DNA from: Mycoplana rhizolycopersici
Lineage (GTDB): Bacteria > Pseudomonadota > Alphaproteobacteria > Rhizobiales > Rhizobiaceae
Direction of reading: 5' to 3'
NCBI RefSeq assembly: GCF_013378445.1
Contig: NZ_JABXYK010000001.1
Coordinates: 248,001 to 312,000, forward strand
DNA: 64,000 nucleotides
The notes beneath the pieces are model-generated. The model was given only the letters and a program-made list of their open reading frames with translations. It ran no database searches and was not told the origin of the DNA. Below, piece after piece: positions 56,925 to 64,000 of the stretch. The first letter of the stretch is position 1; every line of letters starts with the position of its first letter. A program made the translations under genes and the position numbers.

Positions 56925-59900
56925 TCAGCCGAAGACGATAAGGAGGTCCTTTGCGTCGATCTGATCGCCGGCGCGCACCAGCACCTCGGCGATGGTACCG
57001 TCCTTCTCGGCATGCAGGGCCGTCTCCATCTTCATCGCTTCGATGGAGAGCAGAACGTCGCCGGCCTTGACCGCCTGTCCCGCCGCGACCGCAACGGTCG
57101 AGACGACGCCGGGCATCGGCGCACCGAGATGGGCGGAGTTGCCGACCTCCGCCTTGCGGCGGATGGCGCTGGAAGCCCCGCGGTTTCGGTCCGGCACCTT
57201 GATGGGGCGCGGCTGGCCGTTGAGCTCGAAGAACACCTTGACCATGCCCTTGTCGTCAGCCTCGCTCTGCGCCTGGTTGAGTACGACCAGCGTCTTGCCC
57301 TTCTCGATGTCGGCGAACAGTTCCTCGCCCGCGGCAATGCCGTAGAAATAGGCATGCGTCGGCAGCACGCTGACGGGGCCGTACGTCTCGTGCGCCTGCG
57401 CATAGTCGGTGAACACCTTGGGGTACATCAGGTAGGAGGCGAACTCGAAATCGTCGACCTTGCGCTCCAGCTTCGTCTCGATCGCCTTGCGCTCGGCTTC
57501 GAGATCGGCCGGCGGCAGCAGCGAACCGGGCACGGCGGTGTAAGACGCCTCGCCCTTCAGCACCTTCTCCTGCAGCCCCTTCGGCCATCCGCCGGGAGGC
57601 TGGCCGAGGTCGCCCCTGAGCATCGAGACGACCGATTCGGGGAAGGACACGTCCTTGTCCGGGTTCTCGACGTCGGCGACCGTCAGATCCTGGCTCACCA
57701 TCATCAGCGCCATGTCGCCGACCACCTTCGACGACGGGGTTACCTTGACGATGTCGCCGAACATGCGGTTGGCGTCGGCATAGGCCTGCGCCACCTCGTG
57801 CCAGCGCGTTTCCAGCCCCAGCGAGCGCGCCTGTTCCTTGAGGTTGGTGAACTGGCCGCCCGGCATCTCGTGCAGATAGACCTCCGATGCCGGTCCCTTC
57901 AGGTCGCTCTCGAAGGCGGCGTACTGATGACGCACCGCCTCCCAGTAGAAGGAGATGCGGCGGATCCATTCCGGGTCGAGCCCCGGATCGCGATCGGAAC
58001 CGCGCAACGCCTCGACGATCGAGCCGAGGCAGGGCTGCGAGGTGTTGCCCGACAGCGCGTCCATCGCCGCATCGACGACGTCAACGCCGCTCTCGACGGC
58101 GGCGAGCACGGTGGCAGCCGCGATGCCTGAGGTGTCATGGGTGTGAAAGTGAATCGGCAGGTCGGTCGCCTCGCGCAGCGCCTTGAACAGCACGCGGGCA
58201 GCGGCAGGCTTGAGAAGTCCCGCCATGTCCTTGACTGCGATCATGTGCGCCCCGGCCCGTTCCAGCTCGGAAGCAAGTGCGGCATAGTACTTCAGGTCGT
58301 ACTTCGGCCGGGCGGCGTTGAGGATGTCGCCCGTATAGCAGATCGCCGCCTCGCAGATCTTGCTCTCTTCGGCAACCGCGTCCATCGACACGCGCATGTT
58401 CTCGACCCAGTTCAGGCAGTCGAACACGCGGAAGACGTCGATGCCGCCCCTTGCCGCCTGGCGGACGAAATACTTCACCACGTTGTCCGGGTAGTTCTTG
58501 TAGCCGACGCCGTTGGCCCCTCGCAGAAGCATCTGCAGGAGCAGGTTCGGCGCACCCTCGCGGATCATGGCAAGCCGTTCCCAGGGATCCTCGGTCAGGA
58601 ACCGCATGGAGACGTCGAAAGTCGCCCCGCCCCAGCATTCCAGCGAGAACAACTGCGGCAGGGTCCGCGCATAGGTCTCGGCGATGCGGGCGATGTCGTA
58701 GGTACGCATGCGCGTCGCCAGCAGCGACTGGTGCCCGTCGCGCATGGTCGTGTCCGTGAGAAGCACCTGCTTCTGTCCGCGGATCCATTCGGCAAACTTC
58801 TGCGGCCCGAGTTCGTCGAGCTTTTGCTTGGTACCCGCAGCGATCGGTCCTTCCGAGTAGGGCACGACCGGCGGGGCGATGTCGTCGGACGGCTTCGGCC
58901 GGCCCTTCGCCTCCGGGTGACCGTTGACCGTGACGTCGGCGAGATAGGTCAGGAGCTTCGTCGCGCGGTCCTGGCGCTTGACCTGGGCGAAGAGTTCCGG
59001 CGTCGAATCGATGAAGCGGGTCGTATAGCTGTTGTCCTGGAACTTCTGGTGCCCGATGATCGCTTCAAGGAAGGTCAGGTTTGTCGCGACCCCTCGGATG
59101 CGGAATTCCCGCAGCGCCCGGTCCATCCGCCGGATAGCCTCCTCGGGCGTCGGCGCCCAGGCGGTCACCTTCTCCAAAAGCGGATCGTAGAAGCGCGTGA
59201 TCACCGCACCCGAATAGGCCGTGCCGCCGTCGAGGCGGATGCCGAAGCCGGTCGCGCCGCGATAGGCGGTGATCCGCCCGTAGTCGGGAATGAAGTTCTG
59301 CTCGGGATCCTCGGTGGTGATGCGGCACTGCAGCGCGTGACCGTTGAGACGGATGTCCGCCTGTGCCGGCACGCCCGATTCCGGCGTGCCGATCGCAAAG
59401 CCGTCGAGGATGTGGATCTGCGCCTTGACGATATCGATGCCGGTCACCTCCTCTGTGACGGTGTGCTCGACCTGGATGCGCGGGTTGACCTCGATGAAGT
59501 AGAACTTTCCGGTATCGGCATCCATCAGGTACTCGACGGTGCCGGCACCGATATAGTTCGTCGCCCGGGCGATCTTCAGCGAATAGTCGGCCAGTTCCTG
59601 GCGCTGCGCCTCGGTGAGGTAGGGCGCCGGCGCGCGCTCGACGACCTTCTGGTTGCGGCGCTGGATGGAGCAGTCGCGCTCGAACAGATGCACGGCATTG
59701 CCGTGCGTATCGCCGAGGATCTGGCTTTCGACGTGGCGAGCGCGTTCGACGAGCTTCTCCAGATAGACCTCGTCCTTGCCGAAGGCGGCCTTCGCCTCGC
59801 GCTTGGCTTCAGTCACCTCGCGGGCCAGGTCCTTCGGATCGCGGATCGCGCGCATGCCGCGTCCACCGCCGCCCCAGGACGCCTTCAGCATCACCGGATA

Positions 59901-60380
59901 GCCGATCTGCTCGGCCATCCGCGCCACTTCCGCCATGTCGTCCGGCAGCGGATCGGTCGCAGGCACGACCGGCACGCCGATCGAGATCGCCAGGTTGCGC
60001 GCCGCCACCTTGTTGCCGAGCTGGCGCATCGTCTCCGGCTTCGGGCCGATGAAGGTGATGCCGGCGACAGCGCAGGCCTCGGCAAATTCGGGGCTCTCCG
60101 ACAGGAGGCCATAGCCCGGGTGGATGGCGTCCGCGCCCGAAAGCTTCGCCACGCGAATCACTTCATCGATCGACAAATAGCTTTCGATCGGCCCGAGATC
60201 CTTTTGCAGATGCGGCCCGCGGCCGACCTGATAGCTCTCGTCCGCCTTGAACCGATGCAGCGCCAGCTTGTCCTCCTCAGCCCATATCGCAACCGTTTTG
60301 AGACCCAACTCGTTTGCCGCGCGGAACACGCGGATGGCAATTTCGGAACGGTTGGCGACAAGGATCTTGGAAATGGGCAA
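56925..60380 (-). CDS. pyc: Pyruvate carboxylase
   Basis: 1151 aa biotin enzyme making oxaloacetate from pyruvate. The biotin carboxylase domain starts ILVANRSEIAIRVFRAA and has the ATP-grasp GGGGRGM loop. The carboxyltransferase half has LLTDTTMRDGHQSLLATR and FSLECWGGATFDV. The C-terminal biotinyl domain carries Lys1117 in SIEAMKMET. The start is TTG with GAGGAG seven bases upstream. It feeds the TCA cycle and is needed for growth on sugars in rhizobia. Confidence 0.97.
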   Translation of the reverse strand: MPISKILVANRSEIAIRVFRAANELGLKTVAIWAEEDKLALHRFKADESYQVGRGPHLQKDLGPIESYLSIDEVIRVAKLSGADAIHPGYGLLSESPEFAEACAVAGITFIGPKPETMRQLGNKVAARNLAISIGVPVVPATDPLPDDMAEVARMAEQIGYPVMLKASWGGGGRGMRAIRDPKDLAREVTEAKREAKAAFGKDEVYLEKLVERARHVESQILGDTHGNAVHLFERDCSIQRRNQKVVERAPAPYLTEAQRQELADYSLKIARATNYIGAGTVEYLMDADTGKFYFIEVNPRIQVEHTVTEEVTGIDIVKAQIHILDGFAIGTPESGVPAQADIRLNGHALQCRITTEDPEQNFIPDYGRITAYRGATGFGIRLDGGTAYSGAVITRFYDPLLEKVTAWAPTPEEAIRRMDRALREFRIRGVATNLTFLEAIIGHQKFQDNSYTTRFIDSTPELFAQVKRQDRATKLLTYLADVTVNGHPEAKGRPKPSDDIAPPVVPYSEGPIAAGTKQKLDELGPQKFAEWIRGQKQVLLTDTTMRDGHQSLLATRMRTYDIARIAETYARTLPQLFSLECWGGATFDVSMRFLTEDPWERLAMIREGAPNLLLQMLLRGANGVGYKNYPDNVVKYFVRQAARGGIDVFRVFDCLNWVENMRVSMDAVAEESKICEAAICYTGDILNAARPKYDLKYYAALASELERAGAHMIAVKDMAGLLKPAAARVLFKALREATDLPIHFHTHDTSGIAAATVLAAVESGVDVVDAAMDALSGNTSQPCLGSIVEALRGSDRDPGLDPEWIRRISFYWEAVRHQYAAFESDLKGPASEVYLHEMPGGQFTNLKEQARSLGLETRWHEVAQAYADANRMFGDIVKVTPSSKVVGDMALMMVSQDLTVADVENPDKDVSFPESVVSMLRGDLGQPPGGWPKGLQEKVLKGEASYTAVPGSLLPPADLEAERKAIETKLERKVDDFEFASYLMYPKVFTDYAQAHETYGPVSVLPTHAYFYGIAAGEELFADIEKGKTLVVLNQAQSEADDKGMVKVFFELNGQPRPIKVPDRNRGASSAIRRKAEVGNSAHLGAPMPGVVSTVAVAAGQAVKAGDVLLSIEAMKMETALHAEKDGTIAEVLVRAGDQIDAKDLLIVFG

Positions 60381-60492
60381 GTCGAACTCCTCATGACTTG
60401 AACGCGGGAATGCTGCACCCGCGAAGAGACATTAGCGAGTCAAAATAGGAAGTTCAATTTCCACAAGCGGTGCTTTTCCGCCAATTGCGTCG

Positions 60493-61233
60493 TCAGGAGA
60501 TCAGCCCCAGTCGGAACGACAGCGAGACCGCGTGGTGGCGGTTCTTCGCCTTGAGCTTCGACTGTATGCCATTCATGTACCAGTCGACGGTGTGGTTTGA
60601 GATCGACAGCTTGCGTGCGATCTCGTGCGAGGTCATTCCATCCGCCAGATAGCTCAGCGCCTCCATCTCGCGACGCGTCAGATGCAGGTTTACCTCCGCT
60701 GAGAGCTCGTCCGATATCTGCGGCTTCTGAATACCGAGCAACTTCCAGAAAAGCTTCTTGGCAACGTTCTCGAACAGCCCCATCTCGGCGGGATGAAGGT
60801 CTACGACCTTGCCTCCGACCGTCATGGCCCCCAAAAGCCCACGTCTACCGTGAACCGGAAAGATATAGCCGTCTTCGAGACCATGTTGGCGTGCCTCCAC
60901 CATCATGCGCTCCATACGCTTGCGATGGGGGTTGGAGCGCAATGCCGTGAACGAGTCCCGCCAGCGGAATCCGGCTTGGGCGTGGTTCAGGTAGACGATG
61001 GTCGGATCAATGACGATGTATCTCTTGCGGATATAGGCTTCCGGCCACCGGTCAGGCCACCGGCCGACGAGAACCAGGCTCAGCGGATCCTCATGGGGCT
61101 TTGGCTGTCGCACGACCCCGTAATATTGAAAGCCGTAGAGATCGAGCAATCGTTCGAATTCCGCAACGATCTCGTCACGCTCGGATAATTCGTCGAGCAA
61201 CCCCGTAAACTGGGCGAGCAGGTTGATGTTCAT
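60493..61233 (-). CDS. LuxR-family regulator with autoinducer-binding domain (LuxR solo)
   Basis: 246 aa. The N-terminal acyl-homoserine-lactone-binding domain keeps the invariant residues at the positions of TraR Trp57, Tyr61, Asp70 and Trp85, here Trp63, Tyr67, Asp76 and Trp91 (WPEAYIRKRYIVIDP). The C-terminal GerE helix-turn-helix is LTRREMEALSYLADGMTSHEIA, then HTVDWYM. No luxI synthase is adjacent, so it is a solo. It is divergent from ndvA and lies upstream of pyc; its targets are unknown. Confidence 0.88.
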   Translation of the reverse strand: MNINLLAQFTGLLDELSERDEIVAEFERLLDLYGFQYYGVVRQPKPHEDPLSLVLVGRWPDRWPEAYIRKRYIVIDPTIVYLNHAQAGFRWRDSFTALRSNPHRKRMERMMVEARQHGLEDGYIFPVHGRRGLLGAMTVGGKVVDLHPAEMGLFENVAKKLFWKLLGIQKPQISDELSAEVNLHLTRREMEALSYLADGMTSHEIARKLSISNHTVDWYMNGIQSKLKAKNRHHAVSLSFRLGLIS

Positions 61234-61528
61234 TATAAAATCGACCGAACACGCGGCCCCTCTATACGTAATAGCTTGAAAATATCATTGCGCGCAACGC
61301 GCGCGTCGTGAACAAAACACGCGTCACAGTTCCGTTTAGCAATTTGAGCCGATTTGGCAACGGACTGTTCAGCGTCCATTCATCGACAGGTGAATAGCAT
61401 TCCCTCATCGCTGGAAACGCCCCGCCGCGGCCTTACGCCGTCCACGGGGTGGAACTTTACCGCGTTGCCCGCGTCGGACGAATGACAATGATGCGGCGCA
61501 CAATGCAGGACCGCGAAAGGGTTTTGAA
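61234..61528. other. LuxR-ndvA divergent intergenic region with a perfect palindrome
   Basis: About 295 bases. TTGCGCGCAA (61288-61297) is a perfect 10-bp palindrome, a possible regulator site between the LuxR gene and ndvA. No gene is visible in the rest. Confidence 0.45.
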
Positions 61529-63289
61529 GTGTCGTTGTTCCAGGTTTATGCGCGGGCGTTGAGCTACCTTTCGGTCTACCGAATGCGCGTCTCGTCGATC
61601 GTCGTCGCAAACGTCGTCCTCGCCGTCATCACGATTGCGGAGCCGATCCTTTTCGGCAAAATCATCGATGCCATCTCGTCCAGCAGCGCCGTCACCCCCA
61701 TGCTGCTGATGTGGGCCGGCTTCGGCGTGTTCAACACCGTCGCCTTCGTCCTGGTCGCCCGCGAGGCCGACCGGCTTGCGCATGGCCGCCGCGCCAGCCT
61801 GATCACCGAAGCCTTCGGCCGGATCATATCGATGCCGCTTTCCTGGCACAGCCAGCGCGGCACCTCCAATGCTTTGCACACGCTGCTGCGCGCCTGCGAA
61901 ACGCTGTTCGGCCTCTGGCTCGAATTCATGCGCACGCATCTGGCGACGGCGATTGCCTTGGTGCTTCTCGTGCCGACTGCCTTTGCTATGGACTATCGTC
62001 TATCCATCGTGCTGCTGGTTCTGGGCATCGCCTATGTCATCATCGGCAAGGTGGTCATGAACAAGACCCGCGATGGCCAGGCATCGGTGGAGGGGCATTA
62101 CCACACCGTCTTTTCCCATGTCTCCGACTCGATCAGCAATGTCTCGGTCGTGCACAGCTACAACCGCATCGAGGCCGAGACCCGTCAGTTGAAGCAGTTC
62201 GCCCAGCAGTTGATCAACGCGCAGTATCCCGTCCTCGACTGGTGGGCGCTGGCCAGCGCACTGAACCGCATCGCTTCGACGATCTCGATGATGACCATCC
62301 TGGTGATCGGCACCGTTCTCGTCCAGCGCGGCGAACTGCGGGTCGGTGAAGTCATCGCCTTCATCGGTTTTGCCGGGCTGCTGATCGGCCGCCTCGACCA
62401 GATGAAGGCGTTCGCCACGCAGATCTTCGAAGCGCGCGCAAAGCTTGAGGATTTCTTCACGCTCGAGGACGCCGTCAAGGACCGCGAGGAGCCGAGCGAT
62501 GCCGCCGAACTCACCGACGTGCGCGGCAAGGTCGAATTCCGCGACGTCAGCTTCGATTTCGCCAATGCCACGCAAGGCGTTCGTGACGTCTCGTTCACGG
62601 CGGAGGCCGGCGAGACCGTCGCGATCGTCGGCCCCACGGGCGCCGGCAAGACCACGCTGGTGAACCTGCTGCAGCGCGTGTACGAGCCGCGCCAGGGCCA
62701 GATCCTGATCGACGGCGTCGACATCTCCACCGTGACGCGCAAATCGCTGCGTCGCTCCATCGCCACCGTTTTCCAGGATGCCGGCCTGCTGAACCGCTCG
62801 ATCGGCGACAACATCCGCCTCGGCCGCGACGGCGCGACGCTGGACGAGATCATGGGCGCGGCGGAGGCTGCGGCTGCCGATGACTTCATCCGCTCGCGCC
62901 AGAACGGCTACGACACCCATGTCGGCGAGCGCGGCAACCGGCTGTCGGGCGGCGAGCGCCAGCGTATCGCCATCGCCCGCGCGATCCTGAAGGATGCGCC
63001 GATCCTCGTCCTCGACGAGGCGACCAGCGCGCTGGACGTCGAGACCGAGGCACGCGTGAAGGCCGCGATCGACAATCTGCGCAAGAACCGCACGACCTTC
63101 ATCATCGCCCACCGCCTTTCGACGGTGCGCGAGGCGGACAAGGTGCTCTTCCTCGACCACGGCCGTATCGCCGAGATGGGCACGTTCCACGAACTCAGCC
63201 AGAGCAACGGCCGCTTTGCCGCCCTGCTCCGTGCAAGCGGCATCCTCACCGACGAGGACGTACGCAAGAGCCATACGACCGCCGCCTGA
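61529..63289 (+). CDS. ndvA: Cyclic beta-1,2-glucan ABC exporter NdvA/ChvA
   Basis: 586 aa fused permease-ATPase that exports cyclic beta-1,2-glucan to the periplasm. Six membrane helices (residues 1-310) precede the nucleotide-binding domain with Walker A GPTGAGKTT, signature LSGGERQR and Walker B ILVLDEATSALD. Overall sequence is that of NdvA (Sinorhizobium) or ChvA (Agrobacterium), needed for nodulation or virulence and osmoadaptation. It starts with GTG, with AAGGG seven bases upstream. It is followed by an opgC-like gene on the other strand. Confidence 0.96.
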   Translation: MSLFQVYARALSYLSVYRMRVSSIVVANVVLAVITIAEPILFGKIIDAISSSSAVTPMLLMWAGFGVFNTVAFVLVAREADRLAHGRRASLITEAFGRIISMPLSWHSQRGTSNALHTLLRACETLFGLWLEFMRTHLATAIALVLLVPTAFAMDYRLSIVLLVLGIAYVIIGKVVMNKTRDGQASVEGHYHTVFSHVSDSISNVSVVHSYNRIEAETRQLKQFAQQLINAQYPVLDWWALASALNRIASTISMMTILVIGTVLVQRGELRVGEVIAFIGFAGLLIGRLDQMKAFATQIFEARAKLEDFFTLEDAVKDREEPSDAAELTDVRGKVEFRDVSFDFANATQGVRDVSFTAEAGETVAIVGPTGAGKTTLVNLLQRVYEPRQGQILIDGVDISTVTRKSLRRSIATVFQDAGLLNRSIGDNIRLGRDGATLDEIMGAAEAAAADDFIRSRQNGYDTHVGERGNRLSGGERQRIAIARAILKDAPILVLDEATSALDVETEARVKAAIDNLRKNRTTFIIAHRLSTVREADKVLFLDHGRIAEMGTFHELSQSNGRFAALLRASGILTDEDVRKSHTTAA

Positions 63290-63311
63290 TACGGGCCGAG
63301 CATCAGACGAA

Positions 63312-63346
63312 AGCGCCGCGCGGGAGCATTTCCAGCGCGGCGTTTT
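63312..63346 (+). terminator. Terminator after ndvA
   Basis: CGCCGCGC and GCGCGGCG pair around a 13-base loop, followed by TTTTCC, about 25 bases past the stop. Confidence 0.75.
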
Positions 63347-63481
63347 CCGTTAGGGGCATGCTTGGCCGGACGCCCGTTATCGATGGCCTCGCGCCACCGG
63401 TCAGGCCCGGTCATTCGAACGTCGACCGCCATAAAGCCAGCCCGGTCTCAACCTCATGCGCCAATGGATCGGACGCGCTCT

Positions 63482-64000
63482 TCAGGCCGCCTGTTTTTCC
63501 GCCTTCGGCGCTCCCGCCCGGCCGAGCCCCACAAGCCAGTCGAGGTAGCGCGCATAGGCAAACAGCAGCCCGACGCCGCAGGCCACGTAGAGTGTGCCGA
63601 ACCAGGGGGCTTTGCCGGTCACGAACATCAGCACCTGGCCGATCATGGCAAGGATGGTGCCGAAGATGAAGATCGCCAGGCCATGGCGGCCGACCGCCGT
63701 CAGCGGATGAGCGGCCGGCAGGGCGAACAGGCGGGAAATCCGCGGAATGGTCGCGACCAGATAGGCGAGCGCCAGCACGTGCAGCAGCCGCGGCGCCGAC
63801 AGGAAGGTCTTGTCGAAACCCGTCAATACCGCAGGCAGCCCCAGCGAGGTATCGATGGACCAGAGGGAAAAGATCACCCAGACCAGCGATATGGCGAGAT
63901 AGACCCAGCAAATGCCCGTCAGAACGGCGTTCTTCGATGGCCAGGCGGTCGTTGCTGCTTTGGACGAGGCGACGATGCCGATCGCAAACAGGAACTGCCA
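63482..64000 (-). CDS. OpgC-like glucan succinyltransferase, 5' part outside window
   Basis: The last 172 residues of a polytopic membrane protein, read in frame to the window edge, starting WQFLFAIGIVASS. This motif and the later membrane segments (RLLHVLALAYLV, GRHGLAIFIFGT) are typical of OpgC acyltransferases that add succinyl groups to osmoregulated periplasmic glucans. Next to ndvA it would modify cyclic beta-1,2-glucan. The start lies beyond 64000. An internal ATG at 63877 is not the start. Confidence 0.8.
   Translation of the reverse strand, partial: WQFLFAIGIVASSKAATTAWPSKNAVLTGICWVYLAISLVWVIFSLWSIDTSLGLPAVLTGFDKTFLSAPRLLHVLALAYLVATIPRISRLFALPAAHPLTAVGRHGLAIFIFGTILAMIGQVLMFVTGKAPWFGTLYVACGVGLLFAYARYLDWLVGLGRAGAPKAEKQAA

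Noticed and set aside
58137-60401. 754-residue plus-strand frame antisense to pyc
   Set aside because: Shadow of pyc.

Overview
The window looks like a stretch of core chromosome from a member of the Rhizobiaceae (Sinorhizobium/Ensifer, Rhizobium, Agrobacterium or Shinella type). The evidence is the high-GC coding pattern, a SAM-II riboswitch before metA, the ndvA cyclic beta-glucan exporter, PHB genes with a PhaR regulator, a divergent glnK/amtB nitrogen unit, the ccmABCDG cluster beside acnA, and a RIME-like intergenic repeat. Most genes are housekeeping or metabolic. I see no phage, insertion sequence, integrase, CRISPR array or plasmid gene. All gene calls come from reading the protein sequences; no database search was run.

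Layout. 0.1-2 kb: amtB and glnK with a sigma-54-like promoter. 2-7 kb: tesB, a UbiH-type hydroxylase, then a Trm112-like/LonN-like/thioredoxin-TPR unit and a ProX-type editing protein. 7-9 kb: tRNA-Gly(GCC) and an RTX-repeat protein. 9-14 kb, minus strand: moxR, then promoter + SAM-II riboswitch + terminator, metA, a GNAT gene, a VWA (CoxE-like) gene and aldose epimerase. 14-17 kb: phbA-phbB divergent from phaR, then an IalB-like secreted protein. 18-24 kb: small enzymes (DUF1232, phhB, LMW-PTP, ThpR) and the conserved arylesterase / YbbA-YbbP set. 24-31 kb: a BAX-inhibitor-1-like membrane protein, a DeoR regulator with MFS transporter, and an IorA/IorB molybdo-dehydrogenase with diheme cytochrome and divergent TetR. 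31-39 kb: ispG, LysE, hisC, ispA, mtgA, GST, rpmF, rlmN. 39-47 kb: an ABC_sub_bind-type ABC transporter, LysE, tenA, argG, an MFS drug-type exporter and a third LysE. 47-53 kb: ccmABCDG and acnA. 53-57 kb: DUF1223, DUF2794, an orphan glycosyltransferase and a GNAT gene. 57-64 kb: pyc, a LuxR solo, ndvA and the 3' part of an opgC-like gene cut by the window end.

Connections. Nitrogen status (GlnK/AmtB), carbon storage (PhbA/PhbB/PhaR), anaplerosis (Pyc), the TCA cycle (AcnA), methionine and arginine synthesis (MetA, ArgG), isoprenoids (IspG, IspA), cytochrome c maturation (Ccm) and periplasmic glucan export and decoration (NdvA, OpgC) are all represented. The best regulatory reading is the metA leader: a sigma-70-like promoter with 17-bp spacing, an almost textbook SAM-II aptamer and an intrinsic terminator just before the start codon. 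The VWA gene may be co-transcribed from it. No clearly new system was found; the most unexplained items are the gene-free 54.0-54.5 kb stretch, the 15-bp tandem repeat at the start of the ProX gene, and several perfect inverted repeats near regulators.
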